A DNA stretch of 64,000 nucleotides from NCBI RefSeq assembly GCF_022539665.2, contig NW_026712501.1, forward strand, positions 58,829-122,828, read 5' to 3'. The notes beneath the pieces were generated by a model. The model made no database searches. It saw nothing but the letters and a program-made list of their open reading frames with translations, and was not told the DNA's origin. This document shows, in pieces, positions 35,936 to 47,247 of the stretch. The DNA is from Daphnia carinata (Eukaryota; Arthropoda; Branchiopoda; Diplostraca; Daphniidae). Every line of letters starts with the position of its first letter. The stretch's first letter is position 1. The translations under genes were made by a program, and so were the position numbers.

Positions 35936-37110
35936 GAATAATAGCACATATGACTCTGATTCAGGTTGCTCAACAAATCTGTCTTATTTCTGCGTTCCAT
36001 TATTTTCGAGTACGGATTTTAAATTTTTTTTAAATTTTCCTACCAATAAAAATTACGGGAACTCCTTTTCTTATTTAGAGATAGTTTGTGTTCCATTCCT
36101 CTATGGGATCGACAAGTGGCACTACAGCTTCTTTTAGAAGTCAGCATTTAGCGTGGAAGTCTCGTCTGTGTTTTACATGCTATACACGTTCTGCTCGAAT
36201 TATGGGACGCATTGTATATTGTCGCGTCAACGACTACCGAAGTGTATTTCTGCGTCTACCAACTATTACAGAGTCCCCATGAAGACTGACCATAAGCAAC
36301 AGCGGTCAGTCTCCCACAATACAACTGATGGGCCGATCCCGACCGGAAGGGATCCGGTCACCGTCCGCCCACACCGATCTCGTGTGTCACTGACCGATCT
36401 CGGCGGACGTGGCGTGATCGGCCGACACTGGAGACATTTGGTTCAATGGTCGCGACAATATTATCGTGAATTTTTTTTTGCCACCCCCATATCCTAGGGC
36501 TAGGCCGCGGGTAGGGACACTCCATGCGTGCGATTTTAGGGGTGATCCAATATTTTATGTCTATGATTTATTTCATAGAATCCTGAACGGATTTTACATA
36601 AAAAATTGGAGTTAAAGAGCATTCCTTTATCTTTCGAATGCAACAAACCCGATAATTTTCCGAGCAATATTTCTATACGAAAAAAATTCCGGCGTGAGAC
36701 ACCGTAGGGCCTATGCTACGCGTGTTAAAACAGCAAAATTGGACGGGGGTGATCCAATTCTTCTGGTGGCGACTGTATATTTTACTTTCCCTTTTGTTTT
36801 TCTTTGATTTGTTCCCTTTGGTTGCAATAAAATAAAGATATTTCTGTTATGTTATTTCATTGAACGAAGAATTGCACAGGTCAAGCCGACCTACAAGTTT
36901 ATGTTTATCTCATCTTACTGTAGGAGCTACTGTGGAGCTAAGCGTTCCTACAGTAATTTGATGGCACTTTCCTGTACCATATTGGGTAACTAAAAACACC
37001 TTTGAGCTGATTTAACTGAAATCCCATCGTAGTTTTAATATGTATATACGTATCTGGCCACGGTACACAGCTTAACCAATGTGAATAATAATACTTGTAA
37101 ACACCACAAC
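35936..37110. other. Intergenic
   Basis: Nothing coding recognised. GGGGTGATCCAAT occurs twice (36,539 and 36,746), perhaps an old repeat. Confidence 0.35.
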
Positions 37111-37119
37111 AACTTTTTT

Positions 37120-38365
37120 TTAAAATGTTGTTTAAGGTGCCTCCCGTGTGGCGTTGCCATATCGGGAACGGGTCGTCCTAGGAGACCAAAATTAGCACCG
37201 GAAAATTACTTGAGTAGATGAGGGGACTTTGACTTGGTTCAGCAGCGTTTGTGAAGTTCCTGAATTCCTGATTTCCAGAAGAAATTTAACACCAGGTCCC
37301 TGATCTTGAGTTTGGCGTGGTTGTCACAGTTTTGCGTTGGATGAAGAAGAGTGGACAGGTTCAGCTGCAGTTTGAGCTCCGATAGGAAGCTTTTTAGCTC
37401 CTCTCTTTCGGCAGCGATGTAGGGACATTCTATTAAAAGATGGGAGGGAGTTTCCTGTACAGGACATCCATAGCTACAGTTTGGGGATACAGAGGGATCA
37501 AATTTCGAGACACGAGCGTTTAAACGTAGCCGGTTCGAGCGGAGTTTGTGGAGAATGCTGTTTTTAAGTCTGCCAGGATGCACCATCCAAGGCTCAGGAG
37601 AAAGCGAGTTCCTGGGGTGGTAATCAAAGAAACCATAGTGACTCTCCAGGTATGAAGTCATCAGTTTGGACCAAGCTCTGCGGAATACATTTGATGCGAG
37701 TTTAGACGGGTCGGTGTAGTCGATTTTTTTACAGCTGGGGTCCGTTCTTGCATCGTTTGCCAGACGGTCCACAAGTTCGTTTTCTGGGATACCTACGTGA
37801 CTGGGAATCCAGTAGAGAACAACTTTTGCGCCGGCGGAAGAGCTACTTAGAGCCCTATTCCGAATCTTAATGACTAGTTCATTTCTAGGGTGTAAATTGT
37901 TGATGGCTGAGATGGCGCTGAATGAGTCCGAGAAGATCCTGATCAGCTGCGCTGGGCCGTTTTCAGTGTATTCTATGGCCTTTAGAATAGCCATCAGTTC
38001 GGCTGTGAAAATGTTTGTATCACTAGAGAATTTCCAGGCTTTTTTTAGTTGAACATTTGGGCAGTAGATGGCGCATGCTGTGGAGTTGTCCTCGTAGTCA
38101 CGGGAGCCATCTGTGAAGACGCTTGCCGTACTATTGTTGGCGTTGTTTTGTGTATACAGTGCTCGGAAAAGTAGTCTGATGAAGGTTGGGTTTTCAAGTG
38201 CCTTGTTTCTTGAAATTGGAAGAATAATTGATGGAATTTTTCGGCATCAACCATGGAGGACTCATCAGCTCTTCAGCGAAGCTAAAGTTGGTAAACAGTG
38301 ATACTTTTAAAGCTGACAATTGGAAGTTGCATACCACAACACTTGGGGTGCTCCTGGTATTCCAT
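37120..38365 (-). mobile_element. Non-LTR retrotransposon (I-like LINE) 3' fragment
   Basis: On the minus strand the end of ORF2 is preserved. RNase H has TDGSRDY, AELMAILKA, SDSFSAI and PSHVGIPENELVDRLAND, the usual D-E-D-D set with the auxiliary His. It is followed by a Cys/His finger CSYGC...HLLIEC. The frame from about 38,200 to the stop at 37,239 is open; upstream a frameshift separates a further piece (SALKVSLFTNFSFAEELM...PPW). RT and endonuclease are absent, so the copy is 5'-truncated at about 38,365. The 3' end runs into a short A tract (around 37,113-37,122, T on the plus strand). Presence of RNase H places it in the I/R1-like group. Confidence 0.85.
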
Positions 38366-38703
38366 AAGGTGAGGCTAGAGTAGGTACATTTTGCATTTCA
38401 AAAAAAGGGTTCTTCGGTTTGCATTATACCTACGAAAGTAACTTACTTTCGACCCTAAGGGTGTAGACGAGATCTATTTAGCTCTTTTAAAGACTTTCTT
38501 TCCTCGCCATCTGCAACCGCCCTCTCCGATCAGACGTTTTTAGCTCTTGTCTAGACATTTCACAAAATTTCCCTCGTTCGGGGCTAGGCCCACGTGGTGA
38601 TTCGAGAAATTTTCGCAATTATTATAACGACCAAGTTCCTTTCAGTTACGAAGGTGATCGCCGGCGTGAACAGTTTTTCAGGGATCGTGAGCTTAGAGAA
38701 CGC

Positions 38704-39923
38704 TTGTGGCACGAGCGTCAGTTACAGCGTAATCACAGCGACTTTCGTAGCAGATCGCCTAGAAGACTGGACTATAGCTTGGCTGATGAATCATCTCAGT
38801 ACTACGGTAGAAGTGATGTATACAGTCAACGGTACGACGCGCAGTTTGAGCCCCATCGGTTTTCGACCTTTTGCATCCCCGAATTTCACGACGATCCGTA
38901 TACCTATACGATCGAGTCCGATGCTATCTACGATGATGATAGGCAAGAGGTAACGGATGAGTGGTATGAAGAGGAGGAGACGGTGGAGCGAGGACGTTCA
39001 TGGCGCCCCGGGTGCGCCGAAGAGCTACCGACCGAAGTATTGACAAGTACGCCAGGTACGGAAGTGACGGGTGCAATTTTACCAACGCCGCCTTCCCCGC
39101 AACCGCCAGAAGAAGCATCTCGAGATCCGGCATCGTTTTCCGCGGCCGTTATTCCTAAAGAAATCTGCCGTGAGATTGCATCGCTCTTAGCGGTTGGGGT
39201 TTCGACGGATCAGTCAAAGTTAGTGTCAAGAGAATTTCCGTTGCTCTTTGAGGAGGAAGGTTTTTCTCTTAAACCCCCGAAGTTAGATGGGTGGATGAGC
39301 AGGCGCGCGAAAGAGAAGAACGCCCTTAAAACAGTCAACTCAATGGAGGAGACCTTAGTGAAAACTCAGCTGAAAGTTATGGACATCGCCCACCATTGAT
39401 CGACTTATACGCGCGGGTGTCAGCTACCCCGGACGATACACCAGCAGGTGTTCGCGTACGCCGTTCATTACAAGCAGCCTTACAACAGTGGGGTAGAGCT
39501 TTTGCGCACATTTCAAGAAAGCGCCGAGAAGCAGTAGTCAGCGCCACAGACCCTAGGGTTGGCTATTTGCTGAAAGACGAATCCAATTTCACTACCGCAA
39601 AGGAGGCCCGCGAGCACCTTTTCACCGGTGAGTTTCTGAGCCACATGCTTAAGGAAGCAAGCCAAGATGAGGCTCTAGCAAAGCGGGATCAAGCGGCAGC
39701 TGCCGCTTCCCGGGGAAGAAGAAACCCGCTTAGGATGGTTCGGTACAGCCAATTCGTCGATAATCTGGCCCCACGGTATTATGGAGACGATTTGCATCCA
39801 GCGGTTCGAAACGCGGGCAGAGGGAGAAACGATCCGAGAGGTGGCCACGGGCGCGGTAGCTCCAGAGGAAGGTATGAATTATTAAGACCTCGGGTTTTTT
39901 TCCCTAGCTATTCCCGTCCTTAA
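38704..39923 (+). pseudogene. DIRS Gag-like protein, frameshifted
   Basis: Two frames, 38704-39399 and 39396-39923, are joined at a one-base slip near 39,390-39,398. The first is acidic (DEWYEEEETVERG) and contains a conserved PKEICREIASLL and PPKLDGWM region. The second continues with LIDLYARV, repeated RR-rich helices and an Arg/Gly-rich tail (GRGRNDPRGGHGRGSSRG), a common nucleic-acid-binding feature of DIRS Gag. It probably packages element RNA. Confidence 0.7.
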
Positions 39924-39927
39924 AGCA

Positions 39928-41037
39928 GTGGAAATCGGGGATAGGTTGCGTTATTTTTCGGAAAAATGGGCATCGATTAGTAACGACCCTTGGGTGCTCG
40001 ATGCGGTAGCTAACGGCGTAAGACTGAATTTTATTTCGCCTCCGTTGCAACACTTTCCTCCACATTCCGTAGTTATGTCAGAGGAGATGCAGGCGGTTTG
40101 CGACGCCGAAGTAGTTAACCTATTAGGCAAACAAGCTATCTCCGAAGTTACGGATAATTCAGAGGGTTTTGTGTGTTCGTTCTTTTGCGTGCCAAGAAGG
40201 CTGGGGGATTTCGACCGATCGTGAATTTAAAGCCAGTTAACAGGTTCATAGAGTACCCATATTTTAAAATGGAAAGCCTGGAAACCGTCCGGTTTATCGT
40301 TAGGGAAGGGGGCTGGTTCATTAAGTTAGACCTCAAGGACCCATACTTAACAATTCCAATGCATATTTCTCACCAAAAGTACCTGCGCTTTGCATGGAGG
40401 GGGCGTATTTATCAGTTTTGTTGCATGGCTTTTGGCCTTTCCCCTGCCCCTCGGATATTTACGAAGCTACTGAGAGTAGTGGTAGCCTTTCTGAGACGAC
40501 AAGGTCTCAGACTATTTATTTTTCTAGACGACATCCTACTTTTGAACATTTCGCACTGATCTTACAAAAACCTTGAGTCTTTTACAAGCCTTAGGTTTTT
40601 TGATTAATTTGGAAAAATCAGTAGTCGTCCCCACCCAAATAATTGAGTACTTAGGTATGATGGTTGATTCTGTGAAAATGTCATACGCGCTGCCCGGTAT
40701 CAAGGTGCGGGAGGTGAAAAGACTATGTGAGGACGCATTGGGCGCCAAACAGCTAGCCTTACGCAAGGTGGTTTCCATTTTAGGAAATTTCACGTGGGCT
40801 ATTCCAACCATTCCTTTTGCACAGTCTCACTATAGACGCATGCAGCGCTTTTATCTATTAGAATCCACGAAGGCGAACGGTGATCTCAGTAGCAAATGCA
40901 AGTTGTCGTCTGAGGCGGAAGCCGACTTAAAATGGTGGATGGCGAATTTGGAACTAACAAATGGGAAGGTATTCTTTCCACGAAAAGCCGATATTGAAAT
41001 ATGTTCGGACGCTTCACTATCTGGGTGGGGGCTGTAT
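39928..41037 (+). pseudogene. DIRS reverse transcriptase-RNase H, broken
   Basis: The start (GDRLRYFSEKWASISNDPWVLDAV) is typical of DIRS RT. Then, after a frame change near 40,200, come FIKLDLKDPYLTIPMHISH, the FGLSPAPRIFTKLLR block and the catalytic FLDDILLL. Another frame change near 40,555 precedes SLLQALGFLINLEKS and the RNase H beginning ICSDASLSGWG. The reading is cut at 41,037. At least two frameshifts and the truncation make it non-functional. Confidence 0.85.
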
Positions 41038-41294
41038 TAATTTACAAGACTTACCATCAAATCAGATTAACTTGCCACTTTGGAACAAATACTCTCTATT
41101 TTAATACTGTATACTAAAGCGAAAGAAAAAAGATGACTGAATAATTAAAGCGTACAGGAAACTCCAATGCCATAAAAGATAAGTTAACCTGACCATCGCA
41201 ATGTTGCCTGTCGAATGCTCATAAAATAACGAAATTTGTTATTTATTTTTAATTTTCTAACAGGAATTTATTTGTTTGACCATTGTTGTGTAAT

Positions 41295-41366
41295 GGGGGT
41301 ATAGCTCAGTGGTAGAGCATACGACTGCAGATCGAAATGTCCTCAGTTCAAACCTGGGTGCCCCCT
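41295..41366 (+). tRNA. tRNA-Cys(GCA)
   Basis: 72 nt, begins GGGGGTATAGCTCAGTGG and ends TGCCCCCT. The anticodon loop is CTGCAGA (GCA). Compared with the mirrored copy at 56,769 its anticodon stem has one mismatch and the variable-loop side is altered (ATCGAAATGTCC), so it may be less functional. Confidence 0.8.
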
Positions 41367-42121
41367 TGAAACTTAAGAGGCATTGGTATCATTTATTAGA
41401 TTGAGTTTAGAAAGGGCATGCAATTATTTCGAGATATTTGGATATAAATTAGTTAAATAATCATCCTAAGCTAAATCAATTGAAAATGCGCGCACTGAAG
41501 GAGAAAGACGATTTCCTTGTTTAATAAGATATTCGATTACTGTCGTATCGATGTAGTTTGTTTTAATTTACATGACCAAGCATCAAATCAGATTAACTTT
41601 CCATCTTATAACAAAAACTCTTTATTGTAATCTAGGAAATGTCATCCAATCATGCAGTAGATGGCTTCATACTACCAGCCAACGACATCACTCCAACGTA
41701 GCCCTGTCTTAGTTGTGTATCCGGAAAAAGGCAGAGATCCCCTTTTCGTGTCGGTAGGACAAGAGCCTATGAAGTCAGACAACAAATTCATTCAGACGTA
41801 TGTGGCCCTATGCACGTACAGACAAGAAGTGGTTTGCGTTTCTTTAAAATTTTCAGTGATGAATTCAGTGGATGGATTCAGTATCGCGATTTTTTTTCGA
41901 AAATTCGGTACCACGATACCGATACTTCTTCAAAGTATCGCTTCCCATCCTAGTTGAAGGTTAAATATTTGTTGCATCGGAAACTAAATATATTGTTGGT
42001 GAAAAGTCCCAGGAAACGGGATTCGAAGGCTTTTGTAAGACATGAGTTCCAAAACAAAGATTGGTTCAAACATGATGTTAAGTATATTATTCAAACAATA
42101 AAATGGTATTTCATTTTAGGT

Positions 42122-42275
42122 TTCAGCAGGGCATTCAGAAGGGCTGTTACTTCGGCGACGACTGTTCTTAAGACTCGACGGTGACTAGCCGATTCCCTAT
42201 GCCAAATTTCATGGTACAGGATTGCAGGATTTTCTTCGCACTCTCCCAAATGCGGTCTATGTGGGTGAGAAAAAT
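42122..42275 (-). pseudogene. BEL/Pao integrase scrap in the left arm
   Basis: The minus strand encodes RVLRTVVAEVTALLNA, matching the VLRTVITEVAALLNAR helix of the BEL integrase at 52.86 kb, preceded by a degraded PHRPHLGE (compare PPHGPHFG). An identical scrap lies in the right arm. Confidence 0.7.
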
Positions 42276-43048
42276 GTCATTCGATTTTGTAACAAACAAC
42301 CTGTATTTTTCCGTATAGTTTGGTCATTTCCTACAAGGCCTGGCGAAGTTTTTGCCGGCTGTGACCAAGTTGGTCCCATTATCGGTTGGTCTTTGGTAAA
42401 ACAGAGAAGCAAAGGAGAAATTCTTGCACCCTGAATCCGTCGAGAAGTATGGCGTACCTTTGGCGATACTCAGTCCCGACTGTATGTGGTAATCTCTATA
42501 CCATAGTGTATACAGTAACCTTAGTGTGCAGGTAACATATCGCTGAAACTATGAGTTCTATTTCAAACTATTTCAATATTTGGGGATGAACCTGCCAATT
42601 CAGTTGGTATTTTATTAGACACCAGGAACGACCCGTTAGCGGTGGAACGGAACACCTTAAGGATTTTTTGCCGCACCGTCATATGCAATAAAGGTGGGAT
42701 AAAAAAACATTGAAGATCAAACTATTTTCAGGTTCAGGATTTCATTAGACTAATAACGTAATGAATGTGTATGGCACAAGGGGCTATTTAAAAAATAACA
42801 AATGCAATTAAATAATTTGCGGTAACTCAAGCATGCACCTTCAACCATACTTGGTGGACATCTTGCAGCAAGTATTTTGCATATCCAGCCTGCAATCCGA
42901 TAAGATAGATTCGTACAATGAATAGTACATATTCCTGGAACCCAGCTGACTTCCAATCGCCCTCCCAGCTCACTCCGAAGAATGAACCGACTACGAAAGA
43001 AAAGAATTTTTCTGTCATTTGCTATTTTCTTGACTGTGAACTCTTTGT

Positions 43049-43131
43049 TACCAGGTGTGAGGATCGAACTCACGTCTCTATATAGAGACCAGAACTTAAG
43101 TCTGGCGCCTTAACCACTCGGCCAACCTGGT
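43049..43131 (-). tRNA. tRNA-Leu(TAA)
   Basis: 83 nt on the minus strand. Acceptor ACCAGGT/ACCTGGT is perfect with discriminator A. A-box is TGGCCGAGTGG, the anticodon loop is CTTAAGT in a perfect CCAGA/TCTGG stem, and the long variable arm is GTCTC/GAGAC. No intron. It is the best-preserved of several Leu copies here. Confidence 0.92.
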
Positions 43132-43238
43132 GGTATATAACACTATTTCACTTAATTGGAGTCCCATCTTAAAATTCCAATCGTCCAATGAAACACTAAA
43201 AAAAACGAACAGACTACGATAGAAGAGAAGATTGCTGT

Positions 43239-43646
43239 TGTTGCTGACTCTCGTGCAAAGTAGCAACAGAGAGAGATGAAAGGATGATGAATGAGGATGA
43301 ATGAAATGATGGAGATATAAAAAAAAAATGCTTTATTGCTGGACTAGGATATGAACATAAATACCGCACGCTTGATTTAAAGAAAGAAAACGGAGGGGAC
43401 AAAACTGAGTCTGAATTTGGACAAGGCTGGACAAACTGTCTGGCAAAACGAGACAAATAACTTAGACTACCGTCTGGGTTTGACAAAAAGAGACGGAGAC
43501 AAAATGACTGTCTGGGTCGGCTAACAAAGTAATACTACCCCTTTGCATAGAAAAGGGTAAAGAGCTCAACTAAAATGGGCACTCAAATACTACGTAGGCC
43601 CGTGCCCCCTACAGCCCTGCCCGCGAGGGCAGCACCGTAGGTGACA
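43239..43646 (-). repeat. Solo LTR, 408 bp, BEL-like
   Basis: TG...CA ends and a 5-bp target duplication GCTGT (43234-43238 and 43647-43651). Read on the minus strand it has TTTAAATC, an AATAAA polyadenylation signal and a CT-rich 3' part. It is the same sequence as the LTR at 54,490-54,897. It inserted into a tRNA-Leu-containing repeat and has lost its internal region, presumably by LTR-LTR recombination. Confidence 0.88.
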
Positions 43647-43684
43647 GCTGTCATTTACCATTCTCGTGACTACAAACTAGTGGT

Positions 43685-43767
43685 TACCAGGCGTGTTGAA
43701 CGAACTCACGGCACTATACAAAGACCAGAACTTAAGTCTGGCGCCATAACCACTCGGCCAACCTGGT
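43685..43767 (-). tRNA. tRNA-Leu(TAA) pseudogene
   Basis: A full-length copy of the Leu(TAA) gene with anticodon TAA kept. The T-loop region is damaged (TTCGTTCAACACG in place of TTCGATCCTCACA) and the D-stem is altered (GGTTATGG). Probably inactive. Confidence 0.7.
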
Positions 43768-43865
43768 ACACTAAAATATCAGTAACAGTAGCAGTAATAG
43801 CTGCTACAAAGAAATTTTCCTTCTTTCCAGTTGTACACAACCGTTAAACAATACATTTAAGATCA

Positions 43866-43945
43866 ACGTGTGAAAATCCAACTTACGTATCTATAAAGAA
43901 ACGAAAACTTAAGTCTGGTGCCTTAACATCTAGGCTAATCAATTA
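43866..43945 (-). repeat. Degenerate tRNA-Leu copy
   Basis: CTTAAG anticodon loop and CACCAGACTTAAG stem strand remain, but the A box and T-arm are heavily mutated. Confidence 0.55.
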
Positions 43946-44081
43946 ATATATCTTTAGCAATCAAATAATTGTGTAAAGTATTATCAGCACATGGTTGCGA
44001 CAGATTTTAATAACAGAAATCGAATTTACCAGGATATAGATGCAATTTAGCGTTACTCGTCTATTGTAGCAAACTTATGGT

Positions 44082-44163
44082 TACCAGGTATGAGGATCGA
44101 ACTTACGTCCGTATACAGAGACAGAAATTAAGTCTGGCGCCATAACAACACGGTGAACCTTGT
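44082..44163 (-). repeat. Degenerate tRNA-Leu copy
   Basis: Acceptor 3' strand, T-loop TTCGATCCTCATACC and the AGACTTAA loop side are visible. The anticodon is mutated (AATT) and the 5' acceptor strand broken. Confidence 0.6.
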
Positions 44164-45199
44164 GTTCACTAATACTATTTTACTTAATTGGAATCCTAGC
44201 TTAGAATTCCAATTGCCCACTGAGACACACAAAAAAATGAACAGACTAAGGTAGAACAGAAGATTGCTGTCATTTGCTATTTTCATGATTGTTTCTTACC
44301 TTTTTCAAATTGATTTATTCCTAAATCTACCAGGAAATAAAATTCATTTAACGATTTTTCGACGTGGCATGGTTCTATCTTCAGCCAATATAATCCTTGT
44401 GGTTAACGATGTTTCCTAGCTTATGGTCCCACCTCCAATGAATGGGCAGCGCAGTTAAAACGTTATTTGAAAAAGTTTACCAACGGAAATCATTTGTCTT
44501 ATAGAGCATGGTAAGAAACACAGCGCGAATGAATTAATCAAAGAGTGTTCACTATGAGAATTTAGCGTTATATTATGATTATTCACATTATATTTTTACC
44601 AGCGAATGTCGGACGGATTCGTTCATCTAAAGATAAAAAAACTAAGGGTAGCTATCATGTCCTGAAAGATCTGAAAACTTTCTCCACCTTACCGCTCAGT
44701 TTATTTTCTACGCAAACAACAGAAAAAAAAAGAAAAAAACTAATAAAACCAAAAACTAAAAAAAAAATAATAAATGCGTATCAGTATAATCATATAGGGT
44801 AAGAGAGCGAATTGGGACAGCGTTTGGGTTAACACTCTTTCTTATGGGGAATGTGTGTAAAGCCGATCTGTTAATTTCGGACAAAAACCATTGGACATTT
44901 ATGTTAATCTGATTAGTCTTATTTTTCAAAAGTAATTTATTCGTTCGATTGTGTTTTGAATCGAATAGCTTAAAACACCGAAGAAGGTGCAATAAAAAAT
45001 ATAGCAAAATGTATGTTTCAATAACCAAAACAATGAGCTGTCAAAACGAAACATCAACTTTTCAGGTTTGGTAACTTGTGATCGAAACTCACCCCAAAAA
45101 CATAAAGTATTGATTTTTAGGATCGTATTAAACACTTCGCTCTTTAAGTAGCCAACAGACCATAGGTTCGGTAAAAAACAAAAAAATAAATGTGATTGA
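44164..45199. other. Intergenic
   Basis: AT-rich, no gene seen. The first 150 bp still resemble the flank of the tRNA-Leu unit (GAACAGACTAAGGTAGAACA). Confidence 0.4.
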
Positions 45200-46975
45200 A
45201 ATTTTCGAGAAACCCGCATTAGGGACAGTAGACTAATTACAAAAAGGCATGTTATGCTTATCAAATGAATTTTGTTAACCATTTTATTATTGATTACCAT
45301 CCTAAAGGGTAATGGTTCTATGCTGTCAAGGAACTATTTTTAAATGTTTTTATCCTCATTTTTCCCTTTTTGGTGAGGTATTTCTAAATCACTACTGCAA
45401 TATCAACAATATTAGGAACAATAGATTCAGTTAAGTTTTCTCTACATGGCTATTGAATATTTTTATGAAAATCATGTGAAAATATGCATCTAATCGGTGA
45501 TTGCAGTTTTTTATTTTTTAAATAAGCTCCCGTGATGCTAATTTAGGACAGCATTCTACATACTGAAATGCACACTTTATGCTTTTAATTATTTTTCTTT
45601 CACCATAGCATAATCGTAAGATGTTGATTTGACAACCAAAAGGCTAACGGTTCTATACCGTATGGGTACTATACATATACTTCAATTTCCTTATTTTTGA
45701 ATTTTTTCTTATTTGATGAGATATTTTGAAATCACTAAGAACACCTTAAACTAAAGCAATATCATCAATACTGATATCAATAGATTGGTTTAAGTTACCT
45801 CTACATGGCTGTTGAATATTTTATGAAAATCACGTGAAAATATTTATCTAATGGGGGATTGTAATTCTTATTTTTTCTACACAAGCTTCCGTGACGCTAA
45901 TTTGGGACAGCAAACTACATACAACAAGACATGTTATGCTTTTTAACAATATTTCCTCAACCATGGCATAGTTGTAAGACGTACGATTGCCACCGTAAAC
46001 GATAATGGTTCTATACTGTCAAGGCGCTATTTTCAAGTTTCGTTTTCCTCATTCCCTCATTTTTCCCTTTTTGGTGAGGTATTTCTAAATCACTACTACA
46101 ATATCAACAATATTAGGAACAATAGATTCAGTTAAGTTTTCTCTACATGGCTATTGAATGTTTTATGAAAATCATACGAAAATATGCATCTAATCCGTAA
46201 TTGCAAATTTTTATGTTTTTTACATAAGGTCTCAAGACGCCAATTTGGGACAGCAGACTACATACTATATGACATATTAGGCTTTTCAACTTTGTGTCGT
46301 TCGAGATGGCATACTCGAAAGAAATTGGATTGCCAAGCTATAGGAGAATGGTTCCATACTGTCTGGGCACTATAATTTCTTTTTCCAAATTTTTGAACTA
46401 TCCCCTTTTTTATGAGATATTTTTAAATCGCTAAAGATACCTTAAACTAAAACAATACCAAAAATATTAGGACCAATAGATTCTTTGATGTTTTCTCTAT
46501 ATGGCTGTTGAATATTTTGTGAAAATCATGTGACAATATTTATCTAATGGGGGATAGCAATTCTTATATTTCTTTACATTAGCTCCCATGACGCTAATTT
46601 GGGACAGCACGCCACGTACTAAATATTAAGTACTAAGTATTATATTTTATTGCTTCAATATGTAAGCAGTGGTATAGTCGTAGGACTTTGGATTGTCAAC
46701 CCGAAGATTAATGGTTCAACTCAAATTGTAGAATATGAACAGATTGCTTTGCCTAACTGTTTCATTTTGTGAGATACTCTTACATATTCCATGACACAGA
46801 ATGACAGACTTGTGTAAGCTTCCTCTACATGGATGTTGCATAACTTCCATGTATGCAATATTCATGCTAAGCGACAATATTCATGTAATCGGTAATGGCG
46901 AATTGTATCATTCATAAAAATTACGATGGCAGTGGCTCTGTCGTAAGATGTTGGAATGGGAACCAAAGGATTGAA
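45200..46975. repeat. ~350-bp tandem repeat array with tRNA-like boxes
   Basis: About five diverged units of 320-360 bp are marked by GGGACAG at 45,223, 45,546 (variant), 45,903, 46,245 and 46,601. Each has a tRNA-like segment (for example GTGGTATAGTCGTAGGAC then ATGGTTCAACTC at 46,670-46,720). Each then has GTGAGATATTT, CTCTACATGGCTGTTGAATA and ATGAAAATCA(C/T)GTGAAAAT blocks. A further inverted copy is at 57,490-57,904. The A- and B-box-like parts suggest that each unit grew from a tRNA gene and its flanks. Confidence 0.85.
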
Positions 46976-47247
46976 TAATTGATTCTTAATGCGGCAAATA
47001 TTTATTATTTTCCATTATTGGTTTTTTAATCACACTTTGTGTGATATTATGGAATCGCAATGAATGTTTGTAGGAAAACCTCAGAAAAATAATAATATGA
47101 ATTATAAAGAAACAGGCCTTATGGATCCACGAATCGCAAACACTACATTGGTTGCAATCATCCTTTGTACCTGTGCTTTTACATAGCATTCAGAGAACAG
47201 GTAGCCACTTTGTTGTACCCAAAGTTGTTGTACCCAAAGCCGAAAAT

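Larger units (their letters stand above)
38400..41037 (+). mobile_element. DIRS-type retrotransposon, 3'-truncated
   Basis: Gag-like, reverse transcriptase and RNase H segments occur in order, with the signatures of DIRS rather than LTR elements. The element stops abruptly at 41,037 inside RNase H, exactly where the 2.6-kb inverted-repeat arm begins. The methyltransferase-like domain and tyrosine recombinase that should follow are missing. The 5' end abuts the LINE fragment; no terminal repeat is recognised. Confidence 0.85.
41038..43646. repeat. Left 2.6-kb arm of a long inverted repeat
   Basis: The 2609-bp arm aligns in reverse complement to 54,490-57,097 over its whole length with high identity. 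Both arms contain tRNA-Cys, a BEL integrase scrap, tRNA-Leu and a 408-bp LTR in mirrored order. About 10.8 kb of other sequence lies between the arms. Confidence 0.92.

Noticed and set aside
41661-41957. 98-aa frame repeated at 56,178-56,474
   Set aside because: Same reason: arm duplication keeps it. Its stop-free length is modest and no motif is visible.
42222-42434. Open frame present in both inverted arms (70 aa)
   Set aside because: Conserved only because the arms are duplicates; it is antisense to the BEL integrase scrap and has no domain.
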